DNA of 64,000 nt from Pseudomonadota bacterium. Its GTDB lineage: Bacteria > Chloroflexota > UBA6077 > JAJPGT01. The DNA lies in NCBI GenBank assembly GCA_021325655.1, contig JAJPGT010000095.1, forward strand, positions 30,277 to 94,276. Reading direction: 5' to 3'. Made by a program: the position numbers and the translations under genes. The notes below the pieces were generated by a model. That model did no database searches. It had not been told where the DNA came from and saw only the letters and a list, made by a program, of their open reading frames with translations. This document shows positions 30,449 through 38,695 of this stretch, piece by piece; the stretch's first letter is position 1; every line of letters begins with the position of its first letter.

Positions 30449-32857
30449 CTAGCCCTTGCCTCGGATCTGGGCGTTGAACTGGTCGCGCAGCCGCTGCTCG
30501 ATTCGCTGGTGGACCTCGCTCGCCTCGGCCTCGGTGAGCGTGCGATCGGGCGCTCGGTAGGTGAGCGAGTAGGCCAGGCTCTTCTTGCCGGGTGGGATCG
30601 GCTCGCCTCGGTACACGTCGAAGAGCCGAACACTCTCGAGCAGTGGCGCGCCCGCCGCGCGAATCGCCTCGACCACCGCTGCGTGGCTCGTCGTGTCGTC
30701 GACCACCGCGGCGATGTCCATGTCCACCCCGGGGAAGCGCGGTGGCGTAACGATGGGCGGGGTTTCGTTCGCCACCTGCGCCAGGAGCTCGAAGTCCAGT
30801 TCGGCGACAAAGACGGCGCTATCCAGCTCGAATCGCTCCGCGACGACCGGGTGCACCTGTCCGGCGATGCCAACCCGCTGTCCTTGCCACTCCAGCACCG
30901 CGGCCTGCCCCGGGTGGAGTGTTGGGTGTGTTTCTGGCCTCCAGGCCACGTCGCGCAGCCCCAGCGCGGACAGCGCCGCCTCAACGGCGCCCTTCAGGTC
31001 GAAGAAGTCGAACGGCTCCTCACGTTCACTCCAGGACGTGGGGCGCCGAGGGCCGGTGAGCGCGAGCGCCAGGCGGTGCTGCTCGGTGGGGAGCGGGTCC
31101 AGCGGCGGCAGGTACACCCGTGCCAGCTCGAAGATCGCCACCCGGCTGGTGTGGCGCAGGTTCGAGCGCACGGTTTCCAGCAGACTTCCGAGCAGGGTCG
31201 TGCGGAGCGTGGACAGCTCCATCGACAGCGGGTTCGCCAGGCGGATGCCCGGGGCGGGAGGGACCGGGGCTGGGTACGGCGCGCCGCTGTCCAACCGCGC
31301 TGAAGCCTGCTCGTCCACCAGCGAGTAGGTCATGACTTCCTGCAATCCGGCCGCGGCCAGCGCCCGCTTCGCCTTCAGCCCCCAGCGCCGCACCGGGTTG
31401 GGATACGGCTCCGGCAGGGCGCCGGCCGGCAGCGTGTTGGGGATCTGCTCGTATCCAGTGATGCGGGCGATCTCCTCGGCGATGTCCGCCGGTCCCTCCA
31501 CGTCCACGCGCCAGCTCGGCACGGTTGCCCGAATCGTCTCTCCTGCCACCTCCACCGCGAAGCCGAGCCGATCCAGGACGTCGCGAATCTCCGGCACCGG
31601 GTAGCTCTTGCCGAGCAGTCCGGCCACCCGCGTGGCGCTGGTCGTGATGATCCGCGGCGCGGGCGGGGCGGGGTAGGCGTCAGCCACGCCCGAGGCGGCG
31701 GTACCGCCGGCCAGCTCCACCATTAGCGCCGCTGCCCGGGCCGCCGCAGGCACGGTCATCTCCGGGTCCAGCCCGCGTTCGAAGCGCTTCGACGCCTCGG
31801 TGGCGAGCCGTAGCGCGCGTGAGGTGCGGCGGATCGAGGTGCGGTCGAAGTTCGCCGCCTCGATCACCACGTCGCGGGTCGTCTCCGAGACCTCGCTGGC
31901 GAGCCCGCCCATCACTCCGGCCACGGCCTGCGCGCCACGCGCGTCGGCGATCACCAGGGTTCCGGGCGGCAGCTCGCGCTCCTGGCCATCCAGCGTCGTG
32001 ATCGTCTCGCCTGGTCGCGCTCGGCGGGCGGTGATCGTTCCGGCCAGCTTGTCCCGGTCGAAGGCGTGCAGCGGCTGGCCGACCTCCAGCATGACGTAGT
32101 TGGTCACGTCGACCAGGTTCGAGATCGGCCGCACTCCGCTCAGGAAGAGCCGGCGCTGCATCCAGGTAGGCGAGGGACGGACCTGTGCCCCGAGCACCAC
32201 GCTGGCGGAGTAGCGAGGGCAGAGATCGGGATCCGCCACCGCGACCTGCACCAGTGAGTCGACGGACGGGCCGCCCGCGGGCAGCTCGAACGAAGGCAGT
32301 CGGAGCGGTAACCCGAACAGCGCTGCGATCTCCCGCGCGATGCCCAGCACATTCATCGTGTCTGGCCGGTTCGGGGTGATCTTCAGCTCGAGCACCGTCT
32401 CGTCAAAGTACTGCTCTAAAGGCACGCCAACCGGCGCGTTCGGTTCGAGCACGTAGATCCCCTCGTGGTCGGTGCCGATGCCCAGCTCGTCCGCGGCGCA
32501 GAGCATCCCCTCGGACTCCACCCCGCGAAACGTGCGCCGCATGATCTGGAAGCCGCCCGGCAGCTCCCCGCCCGGCTGCACCCAGGGCACCTTGTCGCCC
32601 ACCCGCAGATTCGGCGCCCCGGTGACGACCGTGTGCAGCCCTTCACCCCCGTCGATCCGGGCGACGAACAGGTTGTCGGTCTTCGGCATCCGGTCCAGCT
32701 CCTGGATCCGGGCGACGATGACGCGCTTCCAGTCGGCGCCAACGCGCTGCAGGCTCTCGACCTCGGTCCCGGCCATGGTGAGCGCGTGCGCCAACTCCTT
32801 CGGCGGTACTTCCACCGCCACCATTTCGCGAATCCACGACAGCGGCAGCTTCATCAC
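30449..32857 (-). CDS. pheT: phenylalanyl-tRNA synthetase beta subunit
   Basis: 802-aa subunit of the alpha2-beta2 enzyme that charges tRNA-Phe. The tRNA-binding (EMAP-like) domain is at about 40-150 (NLRVGDKVPWVQPGG, GVESEGMLCAADELGI), followed by the B3/B4 editing domain (MLEVGQPLHAFDRDKL, GVMGGLASEVS), B5, a catalytic-like core and the C-terminal anticodon-binding domain (PPRFPGVDMDIAAVVDD). Length is typical. GGAGGGCG lies just ahead of ATG 32857. It follows pheS by 16 bases on the same transcript and precedes cvpA. Assignment is secure. Confidence 0.97.
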   Translation of the reverse strand: MMKLPLSWIREMVAVEVPPKELAHALTMAGTEVESLQRVGADWKRVIVARIQELDRMPKTDNLFVARIDGGEGLHTVVTGAPNLRVGDKVPWVQPGGELPGGFQIMRRTFRGVESEGMLCAADELGIGTDHEGIYVLEPNAPVGVPLEQYFDETVLELKITPNRPDTMNVLGIAREIAALFGLPLRLPSFELPAGGPSVDSLVQVAVADPDLCPRYSASVVLGAQVRPSPTWMQRRLFLSGVRPISNLVDVTNYVMLEVGQPLHAFDRDKLAGTITARRARPGETITTLDGQERELPPGTLVIADARGAQAVAGVMGGLASEVSETTRDVVIEAANFDRTSIRRTSRALRLATEASKRFERGLDPEMTVPAAARAAALMVELAGGTAASGVADAYPAPPAPRIITTSATRVAGLLGKSYPVPEIRDVLDRLGFAVEVAGETIRATVPSWRVDVEGPADIAEEIARITGYEQIPNTLPAGALPEPYPNPVRRWGLKAKRALAAAGLQEVMTYSLVDEQASARLDSGAPYPAPVPPAPGIRLANPLSMELSTLRTTLLGSLLETVRSNLRHTSRVAIFELARVYLPPLDPLPTEQHRLALALTGPRRPTSWSEREEPFDFFDLKGAVEAALSALGLRDVAWRPETHPTLHPGQAAVLEWQGQRVGIAGQVHPVVAERFELDSAVFVAELDFELLAQVANETPPIVTPPRFPGVDMDIAAVVDDTTSHAAVVEAIRAAGAPLLESVRLFDVYRGEPIPPGKKSLAYSLTYRAPDRTLTEAEASEVHQRIEQRLRDQFNAQIRGKG

Positions 32858-32873
32858 ACGCCCTCCGACCGGC

Positions 32874-33917
32874 TCACGCGAACTGCTCCAGGAAGCGCAG
32901 GTCGTTCCCGTAGAACAGGCGAATATCCTGAATGCCGTACTTGATCATCGCGATCCGCTCGGGGCCCATGCCCCAGGCGAAGCCGCTGTAGCGCTCCGGA
33001 TCGAGCCCGCCAGCCTGGAGCACCTTCGGATGCACCATTCCCGCCCCGAGGATCTCCAGCCAGCCGGCACCACGACACACCGGACAGTCGCCGCCCCGAC
33101 CTTCGCAGGCGTGGCAGGAGATCGACATGTCCACGCCCGGCTCTACGAACGGGAAGTAGTCGCAGCGGAAGCGTGTCCGCACCGTCGGCCAGAAAATCTG
33201 CTGCGCGAATGCGGTGAGCGTGCCCTTGAGGTCTGCCAGCGTGAGCCCTTCATCCACTGCGAAGCCGTCGATCTGGTGAAACATCCACTCGTGGGTGGCG
33301 TCTACCGCCTCGAAGCGGTAGTTGCGGCCAACGTTCAGAATGCGGATCGGCGGCGTCAGCTCCTGCATCATCCGCCCCTGGTAGGCGGTGGTGTGTGCCC
33401 GGAGTAGCACGCTCGGCGGCTGGACGTACAGCGTGTCCCACATGTCGCGGGCCGGGTGCTCGGGTGGGATGTTCAGCACCTCGAAGTTGTAGTAATCCAG
33501 CTCCACCTCTCGGGTGGACGCCACCTGGAAGCCCATCGATTGCAGGATGTGCAAGCACTCCTCGATCACCTGGGTAATCGGGTGCAGCCGGCCCGGGGCG
33601 AGCGGCCGACCGGGCAGCGTCACGTCAACCCGCTCGCGGGCAAACGCCTCCTCCCGAGCGCGCGCCTTCAACTCCGCCAGGCGGGCCTCATACGCCTCCT
33701 GCAGCGCCACCTTGGCCGCGTTGGTCGCCTGCCCCAGCGTTCTGCGCTGCTCGGGCGCCAGCTTCCCCAGGCCGGAGAGCACCTGGTTGAGGGGCGCGTT
33801 CCGCCCCAGGTATGCCACCCGCCAGCGCTCCAGCGCCTCCGCGTCCTGCACCGAGGCCAGCTCGCCGAGCGCGGCATCGCGCAGGGCCTGGATCTCATCA
33901 AGCGAATCGCTCACCAC
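32874..33917 (-). CDS. pheS: phenylalanyl-tRNA synthetase alpha subunit
   Basis: 347-aa catalytic subunit. Residues 1-90 are the coiled-coil arm that binds tRNA. Class II motifs are seen in HPITQVIEECLHILQSMGF, RNYRFEAVDATHEWMFHQID and GMGPERIAMIKYGI. The insert CHACEGRGGDCPVCRGAGW supplies two CxxC pairs, as in the Thermus enzyme, and probably binds zinc. The start is taken as GTG 33917, six bases after GGGGAG; GTG 33914 is equally possible and differs by one codon. It lies 100 bases downstream of rplT in the same operon. No T-box is seen ahead of it, so control is probably from the operon leader. Confidence 0.97.
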   Translation of the reverse strand: MVSDSLDEIQALRDAALGELASVQDAEALERWRVAYLGRNAPLNQVLSGLGKLAPEQRRTLGQATNAAKVALQEAYEARLAELKARAREEAFARERVDVTLPGRPLAPGRLHPITQVIEECLHILQSMGFQVASTREVELDYYNFEVLNIPPEHPARDMWDTLYVQPPSVLLRAHTTAYQGRMMQELTPPIRILNVGRNYRFEAVDATHEWMFHQIDGFAVDEGLTLADLKGTLTAFAQQIFWPTVRTRFRCDYFPFVEPGVDMSISCHACEGRGGDCPVCRGAGWLEILGAGMVHPKVLQAGGLDPERYSGFAWGMGPERIAMIKYGIQDIRLFYGNDLRFLEQFA

Positions 33918-34017
33918 AGGCTGCTCCCCTACAGTGAACAGCGCCCCCGAGGGATTCGGAGGCGCTGGAGGGTCTGCTCGGCTACCCACCGCGCCCGGGC
34001 GCGGTGCTGGAGACGTG

Positions 34018-34371
34018 CTAGGCGGTCCCCTTCGCCAGCGCCACGATCCGACGAAACTCGTCGGCATCGCGCACGGCGAGGTCGGCCAGCACCTTGCGGT
34101 CCAGCTCCACCCCCGCCCGCTTGAGCCCGGCGATGAACTGGCTGTATGTGATCCCCTCCTGCCGCGCCGCGGCGTTGATCCGCATGATCCAGAGGCGGCG
34201 GAAATCGCGCTTGCGCGCCCGCCGGTCGCGGTACGCGTAGGCAAGCGACTTCATCATCGCCTCATGGGCGATGCGATACAGCTTATGGCGAGCCCCGCTC
34301 TGCCCCTTGGTGAGCTCGAGAACCTTCTTATGTCTGCGGTGCGCGGCGACGCCACGCTTGACCCGGGTCAT
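34018..34371 (-). CDS. rplT: ribosomal protein L20
   Basis: 117 aa, standard length. The basic N-terminal extension ([20 protein letters not shown]) and the core [17 protein letters not shown] type sequence are clear. L20 binds 23S rRNA early in 50S assembly, and in several bacteria it represses its own operon by binding the mRNA leader. GAGGTG lies before the ATG, 27 bases after the rpmI stop. An attenuator-like hairpin lies upstream of rpmI, so autoregulation is plausible. Confidence 0.98.
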   Translation of the reverse strand: MTRVKRGVAAHRRHKKVLELTKGQSGARHKLYRIAHEAMMKSLAYAYRDRRARKRDFRRLWIMRINAAARQEGITYSQFIAGLKRAGVELDRKVLADLAVRDADEFRRIVALAKGTA

Positions 34372-34398
34372 TCCTACACCTCTCTCGGAGCCGCGCCG

Positions 34399-34605
34399 CT
34401 ACTTGGCATAGGGCATGAGCCGCTTGACCCGCGGGGCATCCGCGGGGGAAACGGGCATCATCTCGTCGTATTCGCGCTTGGCCCGCTTCGAGCGATTGCG
34501 CCGCAGATGGCTCTTGCCGTGGCGGGTACGGACGAGCTTGCCGCTGCCCGTGTACTCGAAGCGCCGCGCGGTCGCCTTGTGCGTCTTCAGCTTCTGTTTG
34601 GCCAT
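34399..34605 (-). CDS. rpmI: ribosomal protein L35
   Basis: 68 aa, highly basic, with the family pattern MAKQKLKTHKATARRF, GSGKLVRTRHGKSHL and KRLMPYAK at the end. AGGA lies eight bases before ATG 34605. It is the first gene of rpmI-rplT-pheS-pheT-cvpA-mutS2. infC, which usually heads this operon, is not here, so the operon has its own promoter and a short leader. Confidence 0.98.
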   Translation of the reverse strand: MAKQKLKTHKATARRFEYTGSGKLVRTRHGKSHLRRNRSKRAKREYDEMMPVSPADAPRVKRLMPYAK

Positions 34606-34619
34606 GATCGTCCTGTAAC

Positions 34620-34650
34620 AAAAATGCGGCTCGCCACGCTGGGCAGCCGC
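34620..34650 (-). terminator. attenuator-like hairpin in the rpmI leader
   Basis: Minus strand: GCGGCTGCC-cagcgt-GGC-g-AGCCGC (34650-34626), then A and TTTTT. This is a rho-independent terminator shape lying between the predicted start (near 34673) and the rpmI ATG at 34605. It is one of the few stem-plus-U-run structures in the window. It could be the target of L20-mediated or other attenuation. Confidence 0.6.
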
Positions 34651-34679
34651 CACCGGGGCCGTGTCACGAGCCACCAGAT

Positions 34680-34707
34680 TGTATAGGTGGAGCCGAGCGA
34701 GGCGCAA
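34680..34707 (-). promoter_or_regulatory. promoter of the rpmI-mutS2 operon
   Basis: Minus strand TTGCGC (34707-34702), 16 bases, TATACA (34685-34680). Predicted start near 34673 leaves a leader of about 68 bases that contains the attenuator-like hairpin. Boxes are four of six or better. Confidence 0.5.
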
Positions 34708-34856
34708 CGGCTGTGCCCCACGGCCAGAGCCAGGGGCCGGTCTGCTCGCAGGATTCCCGTCTAGCCCACGTGGCCTGAGCACGCCTTCGACCACCTCAAT
34801 ACTCCTCGCTGGACGGGATGCCGTTCGCCCACGGCGCGGACGAATGCCCCGCTGCC

Positions 34857-34876
34857 CCTGGGACACCTGTCCCAGG
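34857..34876. promoter_or_regulatory. 20-base perfect palindrome between rpmI and qNOR operons
   Basis: CCTGGGACA-CC-TGTCCCAGG, 9-bp arms with a two-base centre. It lies about 240 bases before the qNOR start and 150 bases upstream of the rpmI promoter, in a gap that contains no gene. Arm length and symmetry fit a dimeric repressor site better than a terminator because no U run follows. The regulator is unknown. Confidence 0.45.
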
Positions 34877-34958
34877 TCTGCCTCTGGCAGTGGCGATACG
34901 CTGTGACTGCTCCGTTCGTAGGATTCCTCGAAGCGCGAGGCGGATGGCGGCCCACCAT

Positions 34959-34982
34959 AGGATATCTGAGAGGATATCTGAG
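34959..34982. repeat. 12-base tandem repeat upstream of qNOR
   Basis: AGGATATCTGAG occurs twice in direct succession. Each copy holds the palindrome GATATC, so two symmetric centres lie exactly 12 bases apart, about one helical turn. It is 132 bases before the qNOR ATG. A regulator binding both copies on one face is likely, but the factor cannot be named. Confidence 0.5.
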
Positions 34983-35114
34983 ACTTGGACACTCGCCAGA
35001 GCTGCCTGGGCGCACTCGTAGGCTCAACCAGCGCAGCGTGCCTTGCGGATGAGCGTGCTCGACGGCACTCCTGCTGAAGGAACGGAGGCCCTCTATCCCA
35101 TACCGAGGTGTGCC

Positions 35115-37409
35115 ATGGCTGAGGTGATACCCAGGCGAGGGCTGATCGTCGCTCGCGGCTGGGTGCAGGCGGCGCTCCTGGTGATCCTGTTCGGCTTCAG
35201 CATCCTGGGCTGGCTCGCCTACGCGGCTTACGCGGGTGCGCCGCCGATCCCGGCTCGCGTCGTCGACCCGTCGGGCGCTGTCGTCTTCACCGGGGACGAC
35301 GTCGTGCGTGGGCAAGAGAGCTTCCTCCGCAATGGGCTGATGGAGTACGGCTCCATCTTCGGCCACGGAGGTTATCTCGGGCCCGATTACACCGCTGACT
35401 ATCTGCGGCGTGCCGCGCTCGCGGTCCGGGATGAGTACGGAGGGCAGACCTCCGATCAGGCGAGCGCGCGGACGCTCGAGGACTTCCGGGCGAACCGGTA
35501 TGACCCGGCCACCGGCACCCTCCAGCTCAGCGCGGCTCAGGCGAAGGCCTTCCTCACCAATCGGGCGTACTATCAGACCGTCTTCTCCGATCCAACGACG
35601 CATTACGGACTGCGGCCCGCCGCCATCAGCGACCCGGCGGAGATCCATCAGCTCACCGCGTTTTTCGCCTGGTCGGCCTGGGCCGCCGCGGCCACTCGAC
35701 CGGGGCAGAGCTACTCCTACACCAACAACTGGCCGCCGGAGCCGCTGGTCGGCAATCATCCCACCGCTGACAACATCGTCTGGAGCCTGCTCTCGCTCAT
35801 CGCCTTGCTCGGCGGTATTGGCCTGCTGTTTGCCGCCTTCGGGCGCTGGAACTTCCTGGGCTGGCACGGGCGGGAACAGCAGCGGCTCACCTTCTTCGCT
35901 CCCGGCGAAGTCGCCTTGACCCCGGCCCAGCGCGCGACGGCGCCGTTCTTCTTTGTCATGGCGGTGCTGTTCCTGATCCAGACCCTGGTCGGTGGCGCCA
36001 CCCAGCACTACCGGGCCGACCTGTCGACGTTCTTCGGGATCGACCTTGCCCCGCTGCTGCCGTTCAACCTGGCTCGGACGTGGCACGTGCAGTTGGCGAT
36101 CTTCTGGGTGGCGACCTCCTACCTGGCCGCTGGTATCTTCCTGGCCCCGATGATCGCCGGGCGCGAGCCGCGCGGCCAGAACTGGCTAGCCTACGCGCTG
36201 CTCGCTGCGCTCGCGGTCGTTGTTGGCGGCAGCATGATCGGCGAATTCGCCGGCATCCATGGCTGGCACGGCCCACTTGAGCTCTGGGTGGGCAACCAGG
36301 GCTTTGAGTACCTCGATCTCGGCCGCTTCTGGCAGATCCTGCTCTCGATCGGCCTCTTCTTCTGGGTGGCGATCCTCTTCCGCGGCATTCGCGGGCGCCT
36401 GCGCCAGGAGCATCCTGGCAACATGCCCTGGCTGTTCTTCTTCGCCGCGCTGGCCATTCCAGCCTTCTACGCCGTTGGGCTGCTGGCGCACCCCGACGCG
36501 AACTTCACGACCAGTGATTACTGGCGCTTCTGGGTCGTGCACCTCTGGGTGGAGGACTTTCTCGAGCTATTCACCACGATCATGGTCGCCTATGTGTTTG
36601 TCCTGCTCGGCGTGGTGGCGGAGACAGTAGCACTGACGGTGATCTATCTCGACATCCTGCTCTATTCGGTCGGGGGGGTGGTCGGGACGATGCACCATCT
36701 GTATTTCTCGGGCACGCCGGCCGCGCACATGGCGCTGGGCGCCTTCTTCTCCGCCGCGGAGGTCATTCCGCTCACCTTCCTGACCATCGAGGCGTGGAGC
36801 TTCCTGCAGCTCGGGGCGGTGCAAGAGGCGAAGTCGCGGACTCCCTTCCCGCACCGCTGGGCCGTCATGTTCCTGGCCTCGGTCGGCTTCTGGAACTTTG
36901 TCGGCGCCGGCATCTTCGGGTTTCTCATCAACCTGCCGATCGTCTCCTACTACGAGATCGGAACCGCCCTCACGGCCAACCACGGCCATGCCGCGATGAT
37001 GGGCGTCTATGGTATGCTGGCCGCCGCCCTGGCCCTGTTCTGCCTGCGCTATCTGATCCCGGCCGAGCGCTGGTCCGACGCCGCGGCCAGGCTCAGCTTC
37101 TGGTCGCTCAATCTCGGATTGGCCTGGATGTGCTTCGCGACCCTCTTCCCGCTCGGGATCCTCCAGCTCTACGAGTCGGTGAGCGAGGGCTATTTCGAGG
37201 CCCGGTCCCTGAAGTTCCTCACCAGCAGTACGAATGCACTGATCGAGTGGCTCCGCTTGCCGGGCGACATCCTGTTCATTGTCGGCGGGGTGCTGCCGTT
37301 GCTGTATCTGTGCTGGCTGGGTATTCGCTATCCGGTCCGCCGGGTTACGCTGGAAGAGCCGGAGCACCCGCTCTTCACCGAGATCGGCGAGCCAGCGGAG
37401 GCAGGCTAA
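35115..37409 (+). CDS. norZ: quinol-dependent nitric oxide reductase (qNOR)
   Basis: 764-aa integral membrane enzyme that reduces NO to N2O with quinol electrons. The N-terminal fused region (VVFTGDDVVRGQESFLRNGL, GSIFGHGGYLGPDYTADYL) is the hallmark of qNOR rather than NorCB. The heme-copper-oxidase-like core has about 12 further helices, with HVQLAIFWVATSYLAAG, HLWVEDFLELFTTIMVAYVF, HLYFSG, the Glu of FFSAAEVIPL near FeB, and NHGHAAMMGVYGM carrying heme histidines. ATG 35115 has GAGGTG just ahead; an in-frame ATG 24 codons earlier is possible. No other denitrification genes are in the window, so NO detoxification is a reasonable role. Its stop overlaps the start of the next gene. Confidence 0.95.
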   Translation: MAEVIPRRGLIVARGWVQAALLVILFGFSILGWLAYAAYAGAPPIPARVVDPSGAVVFTGDDVVRGQESFLRNGLMEYGSIFGHGGYLGPDYTADYLRRAALAVRDEYGGQTSDQASARTLEDFRANRYDPATGTLQLSAAQAKAFLTNRAYYQTVFSDPTTHYGLRPAAISDPAEIHQLTAFFAWSAWAAAATRPGQSYSYTNNWPPEPLVGNHPTADNIVWSLLSLIALLGGIGLLFAAFGRWNFLGWHGREQQRLTFFAPGEVALTPAQRATAPFFFVMAVLFLIQTLVGGATQHYRADLSTFFGIDLAPLLPFNLARTWHVQLAIFWVATSYLAAGIFLAPMIAGREPRGQNWLAYALLAALAVVVGGSMIGEFAGIHGWHGPLELWVGNQGFEYLDLGRFWQILLSIGLFFWVAILFRGIRGRLRQEHPGNMPWLFFFAALAIPAFYAVGLLAHPDANFTTSDYWRFWVVHLWVEDFLELFTTIMVAYVFVLLGVVAETVALTVIYLDILLYSVGGVVGTMHHLYFSGTPAAHMALGAFFSAAEVIPLTFLTIEAWSFLQLGAVQEAKSRTPFPHRWAVMFLASVGFWNFVGAGIFGFLINLPIVSYYEIGTALTANHGHAAMMGVYGMLAAALALFCLRYLIPAERWSDAAARLSFWSLNLGLAWMCFATLFPLGILQLYESVSEGYFEARSLKFLTSSTNALIEWLRLPGDILFIVGGVLPLLYLCWLGIRYPVRRVTLEEPEHPLFTEIGEPAEAG

Positions 37410-37948
37410 TGTTCCCTGCGGCCACGTTCGGTGAAATCCACTCCGAAGCCCTGCTCGCGGCCGGCTACGCGCTGGCGCTCATCCTGATCGCTCTGGCACT
37501 CGAGCACCTGGCGGCGCGCTCCCAGCGGCGGGCCGAGGGATTTCAGACCACCGGATTCCGCTACCACCCGCACCTGGACCGCTGGGAGTGTCCCACCGGG
37601 GAGCTGCTGCAACCCGTGGAGCTGGATCATGTTCGTCGCCTGGCGCGCTATCGCGCTAAGCCGGCGGCGTGCAACCGATGTCCAATCAAGGCGCAGTGCA
37701 CCGACTCCGACGCTGGACGGGAGATTACCCACCCGCTCGCCCCCTGGCCCTATTCGGAGATCGCCCGTTTCCATCGGGGGATCTCGCTCACGCTCGTTGC
37801 GCTGAGCATCGTGGTCGCCGCGCTTGGCCTCCTCCGCCACCACGCCGGTGCGGAGACGATTGTGCTGGGGACAGGCCTGGTAGTGGCGGGAATCACGGTG
37901 CAGCGACTCCTGCCCGGCTTTCTCGCCCAGCGAGCAGAAGAGTTCTGA
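37409..37948 (+). CDS. membrane protein with transposase-like zinc domain, qNOR-linked
   Basis: 179 aa. TM1 is at 14-36 (LLAAGYALALILIALALEHL) and TM2-TM3 at about 124-142 and 150-168. Between TM1 and TM2 is a soluble domain with four cysteines, Cys61 (WECPTGE), Cys88, Cys91 and Cys97 (CNRCPIKAQCTDSD). It begins with FRYHPHLDRWECPTGELLQP and contains the YRAKPAACNRC spacing. This order closely recalls the zinc-binding domain that precedes the DDE core in IS1182-type transposases, but no catalytic domain follows. ATG 37409 overlaps the qNOR stop (TAATG), so translation is coupled. It may bind a metal near the quinol site or assist qNOR assembly; this is inference. Confidence 0.75.
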   Translation: MFPAATFGEIHSEALLAAGYALALILIALALEHLAARSQRRAEGFQTTGFRYHPHLDRWECPTGELLQPVELDHVRRLARYRAKPAACNRCPIKAQCTDSDAGREITHPLAPWPYSEIARFHRGISLTLVALSIVVAALGLLRHHAGAETIVLGTGLVVAGITVQRLLPGFLAQRAEEF

Positions 37949-37988
37949 ACGAGGAGGGACGACCGCGGCGGAGTCCGGGGATCCGCCG

Positions 37989-38006
37989 CCCGGCGGCACC
38001 GCCGGG
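37989..38006. repeat. GC-rich hairpin after the qNOR operon
   Basis: CCCGGCG / CGCCGGG with a GCAC loop, 41 bases after the stop codon. No U run. It may stabilise the mRNA end or act with the stronger hairpin downstream. Confidence 0.3.
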
Positions 38007-38075
38007 TGGATGGGCGGTACCCTCAGTTGTGCCAGCAGCAACACCACCCGCGGCTGCCCTCGGTCTCCGTGGCTC

Positions 38076-38107
38076 GCGCGGGCCTGCGGCTGGACGCAGG
38101 CCCGCGC
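38076..38107 (+). terminator. 13-bp perfect hairpin ahead of the greA promoter
   Basis: GCGCGGGCCTGCG (38076-38088), six-base loop, CGCAGGCCCGCGC (38095-38107), all paired. It sits 128 bases after the qNOR operon and 12 bases before the greA -35 box, and is followed by TCCCCC rather than U. Probable terminator of the upstream operon, insulating greA. Confidence 0.5.
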
Positions 38108-38118
38108 TCCCCCAGGTC

Positions 38119-38147
38119 TTTACGCACCTGGAGCGCCTGCCTATAAT
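38119..38147 (+). promoter_or_regulatory. greA promoter
   Basis: TTTACG, 17 bases, TATAAT (perfect -10 at 38142-38147). Spacing is ideal and the start is expected near 38154. The next bases form a strong hairpin at the 5' end of the mRNA. Confidence 0.65.
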
Positions 38148-38155
38148 CGGACTGT

Positions 38156-38185
38156 CGGGACTGGGAGCCAGCGCTCCCGGTCCCG
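38156..38185 (+). promoter_or_regulatory. 5'-terminal hairpin of the greA mRNA
   Basis: CGGGACTGGGAGC and GCTCCCGGTCCCG pair over 13 positions (one G-U) around a four-base loop. It begins within two bases of the predicted transcription start. A hairpin at the very 5' end commonly protects mRNA from decay; regulatory binding is also possible. Confidence 0.45.
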
Positions 38186-38227
38186 TTCGCATATCACGCC
38201 GCGCCGTGGGCGCTTGACGGAGCTGTT

Positions 38228-38695
38228 ATGTCCGAGCGAACGATCTATCTGACGCGTGAAGGCCGCGCCAAGCTGGAGGCGGAGCGTGAGCACCTCATCA
38301 CGGTGCGCCGCCCGGCCGTGCTGGAGCGCCTGAAGCTGGCGAAGGAGTTCGCGGATACCACGGACAACGCGGAATACGAAGATGCCAAGAGCGAGCAGGC
38401 CTTTGTAGAGGGGCGCATCCGCGAGCTGGAGCGCATGCTCGCCACCGCGACGATCATCGAGGACATCCCCGCCGGCGACTTCGTGACGCTCGGCTCTCGA
38501 GTGCAGGTGCGTAGCGCCGACGGCGAGATCGACACCTACACGATCGTCGGCACGGCCGAGGCCGACCCGCGCCGGGGCCGCATCTCCAACGAGTCGCCCA
38601 TTGGCCGGGCGCTGATCGGCAAGCGCACCGGCGACCGTGTCTCGGTCGTCGCGCCGTCTGGCAGCTTCGAGGTCGAGCTGATCGCGATCAGCTAG
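38228..38695 (+). CDS. greA: transcription elongation factor GreA
   Basis: 155 aa, standard length. The N-terminal coiled coil (MSERTIYLTREGRAKLEAER, then EHLITVRRP) has the acidic tip DNAEYEDAKSEQAFVEGRI, whose Asp/Glu residues reach the RNA polymerase active site to stimulate transcript cleavage. The C-terminal FKBP-like domain follows (VTLGSRVQVRS, NESPIGRALIGKRTGD). GGAG precedes ATG 38228. It is transcribed from a strong-looking promoter and followed by lysS after 100 bases, a pairing common in many bacteria. Confidence 0.97.
   Translation: MSERTIYLTREGRAKLEAEREHLITVRRPAVLERLKLAKEFADTTDNAEYEDAKSEQAFVEGRIRELERMLATATIIEDIPAGDFVTLGSRVQVRSADGEIDTYTIVGTAEADPRRGRISNESPIGRALIGKRTGDRVSVVAPSGSFEVELIAIS

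Noticed and set aside
33918..34017. T-box or terminator between rplT and pheS
   Set aside because: Only 100 bases, no conserved box, and no stem followed by U residues.
37409..37948. Transposase fragment
   Set aside because: The zinc domain resembles a transposase part, but the frame is intact, flanked by TM helices, coupled to qNOR and has no inverted repeats nearby.
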